6,382 nt of DNA from an uncultured bacterium (GTDB taxonomy: Bacteria; Verrucomicrobiota; Lentisphaeria; Oligosphaerales; Oligosphaeraceae), in assembly GCA_902783355.1 (NCBI GenBank), contig CACZQQ010000103.1, positions 1 through 6,382 on the forward strand, read 5' to 3'. The notes beneath the pieces were generated by a model. The model saw only the letters and a list, made by a program, of their open reading frames with translations. It was not told where the DNA came from and searched no databases. Both the position numbers and the translations under genes were made by a program. Shown here one piece after another: positions 1-6,145 of this stretch (position 1 is its first letter; every line of letters starts with the position of its first letter).

Positions 1-38
1 ACGAAAAGGGCGAACAAGGCGAGAGTCAATTTGTTCAT
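1..38 (-). CDS. 5' end of an exported-protein gene (runs off the window)
   Basis: Only the first 12 codons are present. They read MNKLTLALFALF, a short basic start followed by an uninterrupted hydrophobic run, which is how a Sec signal peptide or membrane anchor begins. The ATG overlaps the TGA of the preceding gene as ATGA, a usual sign of translational coupling within an operon. An AAGGA stands 9 bases before the ATG (about 48-52) and could serve as its ribosome binding site. The protein's function cannot be told from this fragment. I am fairly sure a gene starts here because overlap, Shine-Dalgarno sequence and hydrophobic start all agree, but the reading frame cannot be followed beyond position 1. 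Confidence 0.6.
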   Translation of the reverse strand, partial: MNKLTLALFALF

Positions 39-784
39 CTCTGCAATTCCTTTTGTATTAATAGCGAGCTGTCGATGTCGTTCAGATCGAAATTCGGCGT
101 CAGGATCAGGGCGCTGTTGCCATTGCCGTCCTCCAGCAGGAGAGCGGCGATGCCGCCGTTGTTGGCGTCAACGGTCCTGCCGGTTTTCTCCCAGAGGAGG
201 CCGAGCTGGCCGCCCGATGCGGCGAACAGGGTAATTCGGGTCCAATGGCTTGAAAGTGCCAATGGGAAGTCCCATCGGGAGGTCAGGAGCAGCAGCTTGC
301 CGGCCGTCTGGCGCTTTTCCCACCGCGCAAGCGTGGCGGCCTCGTCGGTGATGACGGCGGCGGCATCGGGGCGGTTGACGAGACCAAGGGCGGCGAACTC
401 CCGCTGGCGGCACGCGACCTCGGCGGCAAGACCCGCCAGCAGCGAGGGCGGATGGATGCGGACAACGGCGCGCCGCTGGCCGTCGATGAGGAGGACCGCT
501 TGCTCCGTTCCCGTGAGAGGCGGCAGCGAAAGGCTGACGGCGCCTGAAGAGCGCATGCCTCCGATGAGGCGCCCATGCTCGGCCTCCAGCCTCCATTCGG
601 CCGCAGCCTCGTATGGCAGCCGTTGCGGACGTCCGGACCAGACATTGACGACCGGCAGGGGCGGTTCTGCGGCAACCAGCAGAAAGGAGGACAGTCCTAT
701 CCACAGAATCCCGACAGCGCAATTGGACAATCGCTCTGCTCCCTTGCCATTGCGGATGTGGAAATTGCGTAAAAGCACAGGCAT
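35..784 (-). CDS. hypothetical protein with N-terminal membrane anchor or signal peptide
   Basis: I do not recognise this 249-residue protein. Residues about 20-39 (CAVGILWIGLSSFLLVAAE) form one hydrophobic segment after a basic stretch (R6, R11, K14, R18), so the rest is probably exported or anchored on the outer face of the membrane. The remainder looks like a mixed alpha/beta or beta-rich domain with no motif I can name; Cys22 and Cys125 are its only cysteines. The ATG at 784 has no visible Shine-Dalgarno sequence. A TTG at 730 (residue 19) is preceded by AAGGGAG at 8 bases and would give a shorter protein starting just before the hydrophobic segment, but that form would lack positive charges in front of it. 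The gene lies 110 bases downstream of the membrane protein gene at 895-1545. Its stop overlaps the next start, so it is probably co-translated with the gene that leaves the window. Coding status is supported by the long GC-rich frame and the operon-like layout. Confidence 0.72.
   Translation of the reverse strand: MPVLLRNFHIRNGKGAERLSNCAVGILWIGLSSFLLVAAEPPLPVVNVWSGRPQRLPYEAAAEWRLEAEHGRLIGGMRSSGAVSLSLPPLTGTEQAVLLIDGQRRAVVRIHPPSLLAGLAAEVACRQREFAALGLVNRPDAAAVITDEAATLARWEKRQTAGKLLLLTSRWDFPLALSSHWTRITLFAASGGQLGLLWEKTGRTVDANNGGIAALLLEDGNGNSALILTPNFDLNDIDSSLLIQKELQR
728..745 (-). promoter_or_regulatory. Shine-Dalgarno plus TTG, alternative start of the 249-aa gene
   Basis: On the minus strand AAGGGAG lies 8 bases before a TTG at 730-728, in frame with the 249-codon gene. 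The annotated ATG at 784 is preceded by AT-rich DNA without a purine-rich site. This makes the TTG a serious competitor. The longer form keeps a basic n-region typical of exported proteins, so sequence alone does not decide between them. Confidence 0.35.
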
Positions 785-894
785 TTATGAAATTGTTTTT
801 TGGGGGTATCCGCGGAACTGGCGGGGAGTTTCAAATTGGCCAGCTGTACATTATGTACAGGGGCATGTTGCATCCTTCCGTGCCGTTGAAGCTG
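785..894. other. intergenic region with a dyad, possible operator
   Basis: This 110-base gap separates the anti-sigma-like gene from the 249-aa gene. It contains the dyad described at 844-860. Beyond that I see only a weak CATAAT inside the dyad on the minus strand, which could be a -10 element but has no good -35 partner at 17 bases. No T-run follows the dyad on the minus strand, so an intrinsic terminator is unlikely. Confidence 0.4.
844..860. repeat. perfect 7-bp dyad CTGTACA-TTA-TGTACAG
   Basis: The arms CTGTACA (844-850) and TGTACAG (854-860) are exact reverse complements around a 3-base centre. The element is 34 bases past the stop of the anti-sigma-like gene and 60 bases before the ATG at 784. 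It could be a protein-binding site or a short mRNA hairpin. It resembles the enterobacterial LexA site CTGT-N8-ACAG but has nine bases between the half sites, so I do not call it a LexA box. Confidence 0.5.
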
Positions 895-1545
895 TCAGAT
901 GGCGGCGTGGCGACGATGCGGGAGAGAATGCCTGGTCACCTTGAGGCTGTATTGGCCGTCGGCGGCAATCACGCCGGCTGGGGTTATTGCCAACAGTTCC
1001 TTCAGCCGCAGATTGCCGTCATCATTCTGCACGATGGTCAGATCAAGGTCGATGATGGTCTCGCCGTGGGCGCATTGGCTGACCAGCAGACTTCCCGTGA
1101 CCGCGCCGTCGGCGATGGCGATTGTGTCGTCTTCGGCGGCGGTGAACTCCACGGCGGCCAGACAACTTCCGTCAGGGGCATGGAAACGCAGCTGGAAGAG
1201 GTTGGCCTGCCGTCCCAGGCCCTCCTGCTCGCAGGTGACCACCTCGCCGTTGACCAACGCCACGCCAGTTTCGGGAAAGAGCGCCTCGGCGGCCAGCAGC
1301 CCGTCCGCCGCATCGCCACCGCCCGCATCCACAGCAGGATGCCTGGCCCCCCAGACGGCCGTCGCGATGACCGCCGCGCCCACCACCGCAATCGTCGCCA
1401 CCGCGCGCCAAAGACGTCGTCGCCGACGCGCCAGCCGACGGCGCAACTCGCAGATGAAGTCGTCCGCAGGCCGCATCGCACCATCCGCAGGGCACGCCGT
1501 CCTCTTCAGCTCGTCGAGAAGCGTCTCCATCTCGTTGTCATTCAT
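895..1545 (-). CDS. putative transmembrane anti-sigma factor
   Basis: This 216-residue protein has a cytoplasmic N-terminus of about 45 residues, a very basic run (RRRLARRRRRLWR, 35-47), one membrane helix (about 48-66, Ala/Val/Ile rich) and a C-terminal domain of about 150 residues outside the membrane. The arginines just before the helix fit an N-in topology by the positive-inside rule. That is the layout of membrane anti-sigma factors, which hold an ECF sigma factor on the inner face until an envelope signal arrives. The classic zinc anti-sigma motif HxxxCxxC is absent, and I see no recognised family signature, so the role rests mainly on position. The gene follows the sigma gene and overlaps it by 8 bases. 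The start at 1545 is supported by AAGGAG 7 bases upstream. The outer domain has cysteines at 105, 128 and 158 that might form a disulfide. It could instead be an unrelated membrane protein. Confidence 0.7.
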   Translation of the reverse strand: MNDNEMETLLDELKRTACPADGAMRPADDFICELRRRLARRRRRLWRAVATIAVVGAAVIATAVWGARHPAVDAGGGDAADGLLAAEALFPETGVALVNGEVVTCEQEGLGRQANLFQLRFHAPDGSCLAAVEFTAAEDDTIAIADGAVTGSLLVSQCAHGETIIDLDLTIVQNDDGNLRLKELLAITPAGVIAADGQYSLKVTRHSLPHRRHAAI

Positions 1546-2041
1546 CTTTCATCTCCTTGCGCAGCAGTTGCTTTGCCTTGTGGATGCGCTGGTAGTAGGT
1601 GTTTGCCGAACAGCCCAGCCGGGCGATGGCGGCCGCCGTGTCCATGTCCGGCAGCAACATGACTTGGATGGTCTGCCGATAGGGCTCGGGCAGGCGCGTG
1701 ATGGCCTCCTCCAGCCGCTGCAGCAGCCTTTCGCGCTCCGCCGACGCGCCCGCCGCCGACTCCTTGGCCGCGACACCCGATGCGACGGCTTTCTCCTTCT
1801 TCTTCCTGCGTAAGATGTTGTAGCTTTCGTTGAGGATGATGCGGCTGACCCAGGCCGACAGCTTCTCCGGCGTGCGCAGGAAGAGGCGACGGCTCCAGCC
1901 CTTCAGCAGCGCCGTCTGCACCGCCTCGTCCGTGTCCTCCGCATTTTTGAGGATGCGGAGGGCCAGACCGCGGAAGAACGGCAGCCTCTGGCGGACCAGC
2001 GCCACGAACTGCTCTTCGTTGTAGGGGGTCAGGAAGGACAT
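1538..2041 (-). CDS. ECF-type RNA polymerase sigma factor (sigma-70 family)
   Basis: At 167 residues it has the usual length of an ECF sigma factor, which carries regions 2 and 4 only and directs RNA polymerase to a small regulon. Region 2 spans about residues 14-84. It includes AEDTDEAVQTALLKGW (34-49), matching the core-binding 2.2 helix, and WVSRIILNESYNILRRKKKEK (64-84), matching the 2.3/2.4 part that melts and reads the -10 element. An Ala-rich linker (85-103) leads to region 4 (about 105-163), with LPEPYRQTI (117-125) and a helix-turn-helix at about 133-160 for the -35 element. The recognition helix reads ANTYYQRIHKAKQLLR where most relatives have something like GTVKSRLHRAR, so it is divergent but the scaffold is kept. 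No strong Shine-Dalgarno sequence precedes the ATG at 2041. The next gene overlaps by 8 bases and is probably its regulator. Such factors often activate their own promoter. Confidence 0.9.
   Translation of the reverse strand: MSFLTPYNEEQFVALVRQRLPFFRGLALRILKNAEDTDEAVQTALLKGWSRRLFLRTPEKLSAWVSRIILNESYNILRRKKKEKAVASGVAAKESAAGASAERERLLQRLEEAITRLPEPYRQTIQVMLLPDMDTAAAIARLGCSANTYYQRIHKAKQLLRKEMKDE
1552..1558 (-). promoter_or_regulatory. ribosome binding site of the anti-sigma-like gene, inside the sigma gene
   Basis: AAGGAG lies near the end of the sigma coding sequence, 7 bases before the ATG at 1545. The downstream gene begins before the sigma stop codon at 1540-1538. This arrangement implies coupled, roughly balanced synthesis of a sigma factor and its partner. 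Confidence 0.6.
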
Positions 2042-2043
2042 TG

Positions 2044-2074
2044 GCGTCTGAACGTTGCTTTACTATAAAGACGC
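2044..2074 (-). promoter_or_regulatory. possible sigma-operon promoter region with nested dyads
   Basis: Just upstream of the sigma gene there is a perfect inverted repeat CTTTA-CTA-TAAAG (2058-2070), enclosed by GCGTCT (2044-2049) and AGACGC (2069-2074). On the minus strand the inner dyad contains TATAGT (2067-2062), a fair -10 element ending 20 bases before the ATG, which would give a very short leader. No convincing -35 element stands at 17 bases. A GAAAC lies further up, near 2084-2089, but its spacing is short for an ECF promoter. Control of the sigma operon from here is plausible but unproven. Confidence 0.3.
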
Positions 2075-2115
2075 GCCCCCCGCCCGTTTCTTATCGCCTC
2101 GGGCCCATCTTCAAC

Positions 2116-2133
2116 GCCAGATTTCCGCCTGGC
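2116..2133 (-). terminator. weak hairpin after the large gene
   Basis: GCCAG (2116-2120) and CTGGC (2129-2133) can pair with an 8-base loop, starting 8 bases past the TGA of the 1163-codon gene. No U-tract follows on the minus strand, so this is at best a weak or factor-assisted terminator. The gap between the large gene and the sigma gene is 99 bases and has no other obvious end signal. Confidence 0.22.
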
Positions 2134-2140
2134 CCTTCGA

Positions 2141-5100
2141 TCATCCCCTGGCGGCGAGGGAAGCGCCGTAGAGGAACTTGTGCCGCTCCTCGTCCAGCCC
2201 GATGGCGATGCCGTCGCCGCCCCATGCGGCCCTGCAGTTGCTCACTTCCATGTAGCAGAGGTCGTCGCCGAGGAGGTCCACCTGGCCCGACTTGAACGGC
2301 AGCGACACGGGCTTGCCGGTGGGAGTCGCCTCGTAGAACTTGACCGTGAGGCCGGCGGCGACCAGTTCGCTTGCGTCGTAGGTCGCGTCCTCCAGGGCGT
2401 CGACCGCGAAGACGAGCTTCTCGCGGCGCGCGGCCTTGGCCACCTCGACGGGCTTCCCCTCCGAGATGATCTCGTAGCCCACGCTCTTCTTGATCTTCAG
2501 CGTGTAGTCGGTGTTGTAGGTGGTCTTGGCGTTCTGGCGGGCGACGACGGAGACCAGGTAGTCGCCTGCATAGAGGCTGACGTCCGAGAAGGTGACCTTC
2601 CCCTTCTTGTTCAGCATGGCGCCCTTCAGCCGCTTGCCGGAGACGGAGTAAATCTTCAGATAGGCCTCCTTGGCCTCGCCGGAGAGCGTGAACTTGTAGG
2701 CGCCGGCGTCCTCGTCGTCGATCTGCAGGAGATAGGTCTCCTCCTCGTTGCCGTAGCCGACCCAGCCCTGGACGGTGACGGCGCCGCCGTCCAGCATGAA
2801 CTCATCGTCCTCCAGGGGCGTGTCGTCGAAGGTCTGGAAGCCCAGGTCGAGGGCGTATTCGGAGTTGTACTTCCCCTTGCCGTTGTCCGGGGCGCTGACC
2901 TCCAGGTAGAAGTTGTTGGTGACCAGGTAGTCCGCCAGAAGCGAGGTCTTCTTCATGCCGGGGGCCAGCGTGAAGGACTGGGCCTTGGCGTAGTTGCCGT
3001 CCGTGGCGTTCTGCACGTAGAGGTCCACGGTGACCTTGTCCGTGAGCCTGCCCACGTCCCGCACCGCGAGGCTGAGCTCGCCCGCCTCCTCCAGCAGGAA
3101 CTCCCACTTGTCGCGGCCCTCGAAGGCGCCGACCCAGCCCGACAGCGTCTCGCCGAAATGGCCCGCCTCGTCCACGCTGTCCGGCAGCGACAGGACGCCG
3201 CGCTCCGCCTCGTCGTTGAGGAAGAGGTCGCCCGACAGCGAGAAGGAAAGGCCGGACGCCGACTTCGCCTTGCCCTTCAGGCGCGACGCGGTGAAGTAGT
3301 ACAGCCCGTTGTCCAGCAGCAGGTCCGTCGTCTGCCGCGCGTTCGTCTTCACCTTCCCGTTGGTCACCTGGACCGTCATCTTCTTCGCATCGACGCCCTC
3401 CTTCTTGCCGTCCACCTGGTACAGCATGAGCTTTCCGGTGAACTTGCCCAGATCGACGTCGCAGAGGTCGTAGAAGCCGTCCAGCAGGGCGAAGACCTCC
3501 GTGGTGGCGGTGCGCTCGCCGGCGCCGAGGGACAGGCTGTAGCCGTCCGTGAAGCAGACTCTGTCGTCCCACGCCTGGATGCCCGCCTCGATGGCCTCGC
3601 CCGCCTCGTCGTAGGGCGTGACGCGGAAGCTGTAGCTGCCGGGGGCCAGGCCGAGGCGCAGCGACGTCCCGACGATGCCGGAGACCGCCACGTCATTCTC
3701 CCAATTCCTCTCGGAGGCGTACTCCAGCGTGTAGGAGGCCGCTCCCGCGACGGCGTGCCACTGGAGGCTCTTGAGGGCGCCATTTCCCTCGTCCGAGGCG
3801 AAGGAGAGGGTCTTCATGGCGGTGTTGCCGTCCTCGAAGATGCCCTCGTCCACGGCGTTCCCGCCATCCAGGCGGACGGAGAGGACCGCCAGTTCGCCGC
3901 GCCACGCCTCGGGGACCTCGAAGGCCAGCTCGACCTGCCGTGAGGCGCCCGCCTGCAGGCTGATGACGGTGGTCGCCAGCACGATGTCGTCGGCGACGTT
4001 GAGCTCGCTGTCGCCGAGGAGGAGGTCCACGGCGAAGTCGCCGGCGTCCTCGGAGCCGAGATTGGCGACGGTGAAGACCGCCCTGCCCTGGCCGGGGGCC
4101 TCCGCCTGAAGCTCGACCCTGTAGTCGGTCACCTGGAAGGCGGCGGTGCGGCGGACGATCTCGACGGCCTCGGTCTTGGCGCTGTAGGCGATCTCCGCGG
4201 CATTGGTGCTCTGGGCCATCACGTAGAACCTGTATTGGCCGCCCTGGACGTCCTCCGGCAGATTGACGACGGCCTGGCGGTATTCGCCCTCGGCGGTCGC
4301 CTGGAGATAGTCCAGAATGGTGCCCTCGTATTCGTCGTCCGCCTTGTCGGCGCGCTCCATGTAGAGCGCGACGAGGCTGTTCTCGCCCGTCGCATGCGCC
4401 TGGTACTCGACGGTGACGGTGTTCTTGTCCGCCGCCACGACACGCACGTCCGTCTCGATGGGATCGCCCGCCTCGGCGTAGATGAGGACCTCGCCGTTCC
4501 ATTTGGCGCTGCCATAGACATCCAGTGTCCAGACGCCCTCGGCGGGCTTCTCAACCGCCAGCTCCAGCTGAGAGTAGCTCACGCGCGTGACCTCCACGGG
4601 GCCGTCCCCGTCCGCCGAGGCGTAGCTCCGCCCGTCCGCGCTGTAGAGCACCCACTCCAGATCGGAGAGGGAGTACTGCGCGGCGACGGTGATGTACATC
4701 TTGCCGGAAGCCGCGAGGGCGGACGCCGTCCAGCTGTGGCTGGCGAGCCTGTCGCCCTCGGGGACGTCGCCGCCCGCGCCGTCCCGCAGCGGGACGCGTC
4801 CGCCCACGAAGGCGGGCCGCTCGGCCTCCCCCAGTTCGGCGTTGACGCAGTCGTAGCCGCGGTTGCTGGAGAGGTCGAAGAACCAGCTCTTGCCGACGTC
4901 GACGCCGAACTTGACGAAGGCGACCTTGACGTTCGCGCGCCCGTTGACGGCCACGGAGAGCGTCTTGCGCGCAAAGCTCTGGTTGTAGACGACGCTGATG
5001 CCGCCGCCGACATTGACGCCGACCCATGTGATCCCCAGGGCCGTGAAGTCCCACTTGAAGGAGCCGTCCAGCATCCCCTTCACGGTCAGCTGGTCGCTGG

Positions 5101-5632
5101 ACCAGCCGACGGAGCCGCTGATGCAGAAGTTGAAGGTGGCGGCGCTCTTGGTGCCCACCGAGAGGCTGATCTCGTTGTAGTTGCCGTCCTTGCGCTTCCA
5201 GCCGCCCTTGATCTCCAGCAGGCCGAGCAGCTTGCCCTCGACGGAGAGGTTCACCTCGTTGAAGTCGGAGGAGACGTCGCCGGAGACGCCGACCTCGACC
5301 ACGTGGAAGTTGCCGACCTTGAGGCCAAGCACCTTGGCGACAGGCGAGACGAGGGAGCCGAAGTTGATCTCCGGCCCGAAGGCGACGCCGAGGCCGGGCG
5401 AATAGGTCTGCACGGTCTCCGCCATGCCCGTGACCCCGAACTTGATCTGCGTGAAGACCACCGGACCGATCGGAATTTCGCCGTTGACCTCCACCGCGAT
5501 CGTGTTGAGGCGGCCGCCCTTGAAGCCGACGCGACCCACCGCCATCCACTCCTTGTCGCTGGACGTGGTGAACTTGGCGCGCCGGAAAGCCTCGAAGCCC
5601 GATGTCGTCCAAATCCCGTCCATCTTTGACAT
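2141..5632 (-). CDS. large all-beta multidomain surface or secreted-type protein, possibly N-terminally truncated
   Basis: The 1163-residue protein is unrecognised as a whole, but its layout is that of an extracellular modular protein. Residues 1-270 are rich in alternating beta strands with Gly-Val repeats. About 295-388 looks like a beta-sandwich. About 393-495 resembles an FN3-like domain. About 498-612 fits a CARDB-like domain (AVFTVANLGSEDAGDF, 518-533). About 619-695 fits an FN3-like domain (LQWHAVAGAASYTLEY, 623-638; GSYSFRV, 665-671). From 712 to the end there are related domains of about 100 residues resembling bacterial pre-peptidase C-terminal (PPC) folds. Two are clear: LSGWVGAFEGRDKWEF (830-845) and VQGWVGYGNEEETYLL (954-969), each closing with a YNSEYALDL or YNTDYTLKI strand. 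No enzyme motif is seen. Such domains usually mediate adhesion or display. There is no signal peptide or upstream in-frame start: the frame is open for 17 further codons, then meets TGA at 5686-5684. The start could also be the ATG at 5623. No strong Shine-Dalgarno sequence precedes either. Expression and export are therefore uncertain. Confidence 0.82.
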   Translation of the reverse strand: MSKMDGIWTTSGFEAFRRAKFTTSSDKEWMAVGRVGFKGGRLNTIAVEVNGEIPIGPVVFTQIKFGVTGMAETVQTYSPGLGVAFGPEINFGSLVSPVAKVLGLKVGNFHVVEVGVSGDVSSDFNEVNLSVEGKLLGLLEIKGGWKRKDGNYNEISLSVGTKSAATFNFCISGSVGWSSDQLTVKGMLDGSFKWDFTALGITWVGVNVGGGISVVYNQSFARKTLSVAVNGRANVKVAFVKFGVDVGKSWFFDLSSNRGYDCVNAELGEAERPAFVGGRVPLRDGAGGDVPEGDRLASHSWTASALAASGKMYITVAAQYSLSDLEWVLYSADGRSYASADGDGPVEVTRVSYSQLELAVEKPAEGVWTLDVYGSAKWNGEVLIYAEAGDPIETDVRVVAADKNTVTVEYQAHATGENSLVALYMERADKADDEYEGTILDYLQATAEGEYRQAVVNLPEDVQGGQYRFYVMAQSTNAAEIAYSAKTEAVEIVRRTAAFQVTDYRVELQAEAPGQGRAVFTVANLGSEDAGDFAVDLLLGDSELNVADDIVLATTVISLQAGASRQVELAFEVPEAWRGELAVLSVRLDGGNAVDEGIFEDGNTAMKTLSFASDEGNGALKSLQWHAVAGAASYTLEYASERNWENDVAVSGIVGTSLRLGLAPGSYSFRVTPYDEAGEAIEAGIQAWDDRVCFTDGYSLSLGAGERTATTEVFALLDGFYDLCDVDLGKFTGKLMLYQVDGKKEGVDAKKMTVQVTNGKVKTNARQTTDLLLDNGLYYFTASRLKGKAKSASGLSFSLSGDLFLNDEAERGVLSLPDSVDEAGHFGETLSGWVGAFEGRDKWEFLLEEAGELSLAVRDVGRLTDKVTVDLYVQNATDGNYAKAQSFTLAPGMKKTSLLADYLVTNNFYLEVSAPDNGKGKYNSEYALDLGFQTFDDTPLEDDEFMLDGGAVTVQGWVGYGNEEETYLLQIDDEDAGAYKFTLSGEAKEAYLKIYSVSGKRLKGAMLNKKGKVTFSDVSLYAGDYLVSVVARQNAKTTYNTDYTLKIKKSVGYEIISEGKPVEVAKAARREKLVFAVDALEDATYDASELVAAGLTVKFYEATPTGKPVSLPFKSGQVDLLGDDLCYMEVSNCRAAWGGDGIAIGLDEERHKFLYGASLAARG
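2180..3497 (-). repeat. tandem C-terminal domain repeats within the large protein
   Basis: At protein level, residues about 712-805, 826-935, 950-1048 and 1060-1152 share a pattern. In the two clear central copies, a GWVG strand with an acidic turn leads into an aromatic strand (KWEF or TYLL), then a basic GKK/MKK-type turn, and a final strand pair with LLADYLVTNNFYLEV or VSLYAGDYLVSVV. The first and last copies match mainly in the last part (LLLDNGLYYFTA; VDLLGDDLCYMEV). The copies are too diverged to show as DNA repeats. Boundaries are by eye. Confidence 0.5.
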
Positions 5633-5760
5633 GTCTTCAGCAAATGAAGGGAAGCAGTTGCTTGAAGGGAATGGCTCGTACTGTCAGATAATGTAATTCG
5701 TTCATTGAGGAACTGCTGTAATATCTGTGCCTCTCAATGCACACGAATGGATTCGCTGTT
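5633..5760. other. AT-rich gap before the large gene
   Basis: This 128-base gap lies between the end of the broken GxxExxY gene and the start of the large gene. It contains CATTGAG (5703-5709) and its reverse complement CTCAATG (5733-5739), which could form a loose hairpin with a 23-base loop, and the left copy of the 11-bp inverted repeat (5741-5751). I see no convincing promoter for the large gene. Base composition changes from AT-rich to GC-rich close to its first codon. Confidence 0.4.
5741..5751 (+). repeat. left copy of inverted repeat ACACGAATGGA
   Basis: This 11-base string is the exact reverse complement of 6131-6141 on the other side of the GxxExxY gene. It lies 9 bases past that gene's restored stop codon. 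The pair brackets the gene closely and may mark the ends of a cassette. Confidence 0.55.
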
Positions 5761-6145
5761 CTATAAGACAAGCCTTTTCCATTCCAAACGCGGATGTCTG
5801 AAATTCAGAATGAGACCGACTTTACATCCCGTAAGCTTTAGGTAGTTCAAAATCTGCCCATACTCGAGATGAGTGATTCGTTCAATCTTTTTTTGTGTCA
5901 ATTACAATATATTGGAATGCAATTAGATCAGGGATGTAGTCTCCTACTTTGACGCCCTTGTATATCACTTGGTACCGAGGCTGCTGCTGAAAAGGTATGC
6001 CGCGTAATTTGAACTCCACGCAAAGAGCGTTTTCATAGGGCTTTTCCAAAAGGCCGCATCCCAATGTATTCAACACTTCAAAGGCGCAGCTGACAATCTG
6101 GCGGACTTCCTCCCCAAAAAACAATTCGTGTCCATTCGTGTCCAT
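5761..6145 (-). pseudogene. GxxExxY protein (PD-(D/E)XK nuclease superfamily), frameshifted
   Basis: The intact-looking first frame ends at 5882 after 87 residues. It carries the family signature GLLEKPY (31-37), the IPDLI segment with Asp73 (71-75) and IDTK (82-85), which match the E, D and D-x-K positions of the PD-(D/E)XK nuclease fold. The frame then hits TGA right after an A7 run. If one base of that run is dropped, the frame continues for 41 more codons (IERITHLEYGQILNYLKLTG through LEWKRLVL) to TAG at 5763-5761. That gives 127 residues, the normal family size of roughly 125. The C-terminal match is strong, so a single-base insertion is almost certain, either real or a sequencing error. 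The start at 6145 has AAGGA 7 bases upstream. The family is widespread and its biological role is not settled; a nuclease-like or DNA-related role is inferred from the fold. If the frameshift is real, the 87-residue product keeps the putative active residues but lacks the C-terminal half of the fold. Confidence 0.85.
5888..5894 (-). other. A7 homopolymer at the frameshift
   Basis: The minus strand reads GAC ACA AAA AAA GAT TGA. With six A residues instead of seven it reads GAC ACA AAA AAG ATT GAA, which joins the two halves of the GxxExxY frame seamlessly. This places the fault at the A run to within a base or two. Homopolymers are prone to both polymerase slippage and sequencing miscounts. 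Confidence 0.8.

Noticed and set aside
844..860. LexA (SOS) box
   Set aside because: The half sites CTGT and ACAG are separated by nine bases rather than eight, and no DNA-repair gene is nearby.
75..944. 289-codon open frame on the plus strand
   Set aside because: It is Arg, Ser, Ala and Pro rich, crosses the 249-aa gene and the gap, and has no motif. The minus-strand gene has a hydrophobic leader and operon-like junctions.
787..1662. 291-codon open frame on the plus strand
   Set aside because: It covers the antisense of the anti-sigma-like gene and the end of the sigma gene. Those have a Shine-Dalgarno sequence, gene overlap and family motifs; this frame has none.
2069..2092. ECF autoregulatory promoter GAAAC with downstream CGTC
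   Set aside because: Both short motifs occur, but about 12 bases lie between them, fewer than ECF promoters normally have.
2180..3943. 587-codon open frame on the plus strand
   Set aside because: It lies wholly opposite the 1163-codon gene. The translation is a monotonous mix of Val, Leu, Gly, Arg, Asp and Glu with no domain pattern, typical of the antisense of a GC-rich gene, whereas the minus strand shows clear domain repeats.
4235..5629. 464-codon open frame on the plus strand
   Set aside because: Antisense of the same large gene, with the same biased composition and no recognisable motif.
5882..5900. Programmed -1 frameshift of the A-AAA-AAG type
   Set aside because: The slippery-looking string is present, but restoring the frame needs a one-base skip forward, not a -1 shift, and no stimulatory element is evident. 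A simple indel or a sequencing error is the simpler reading.
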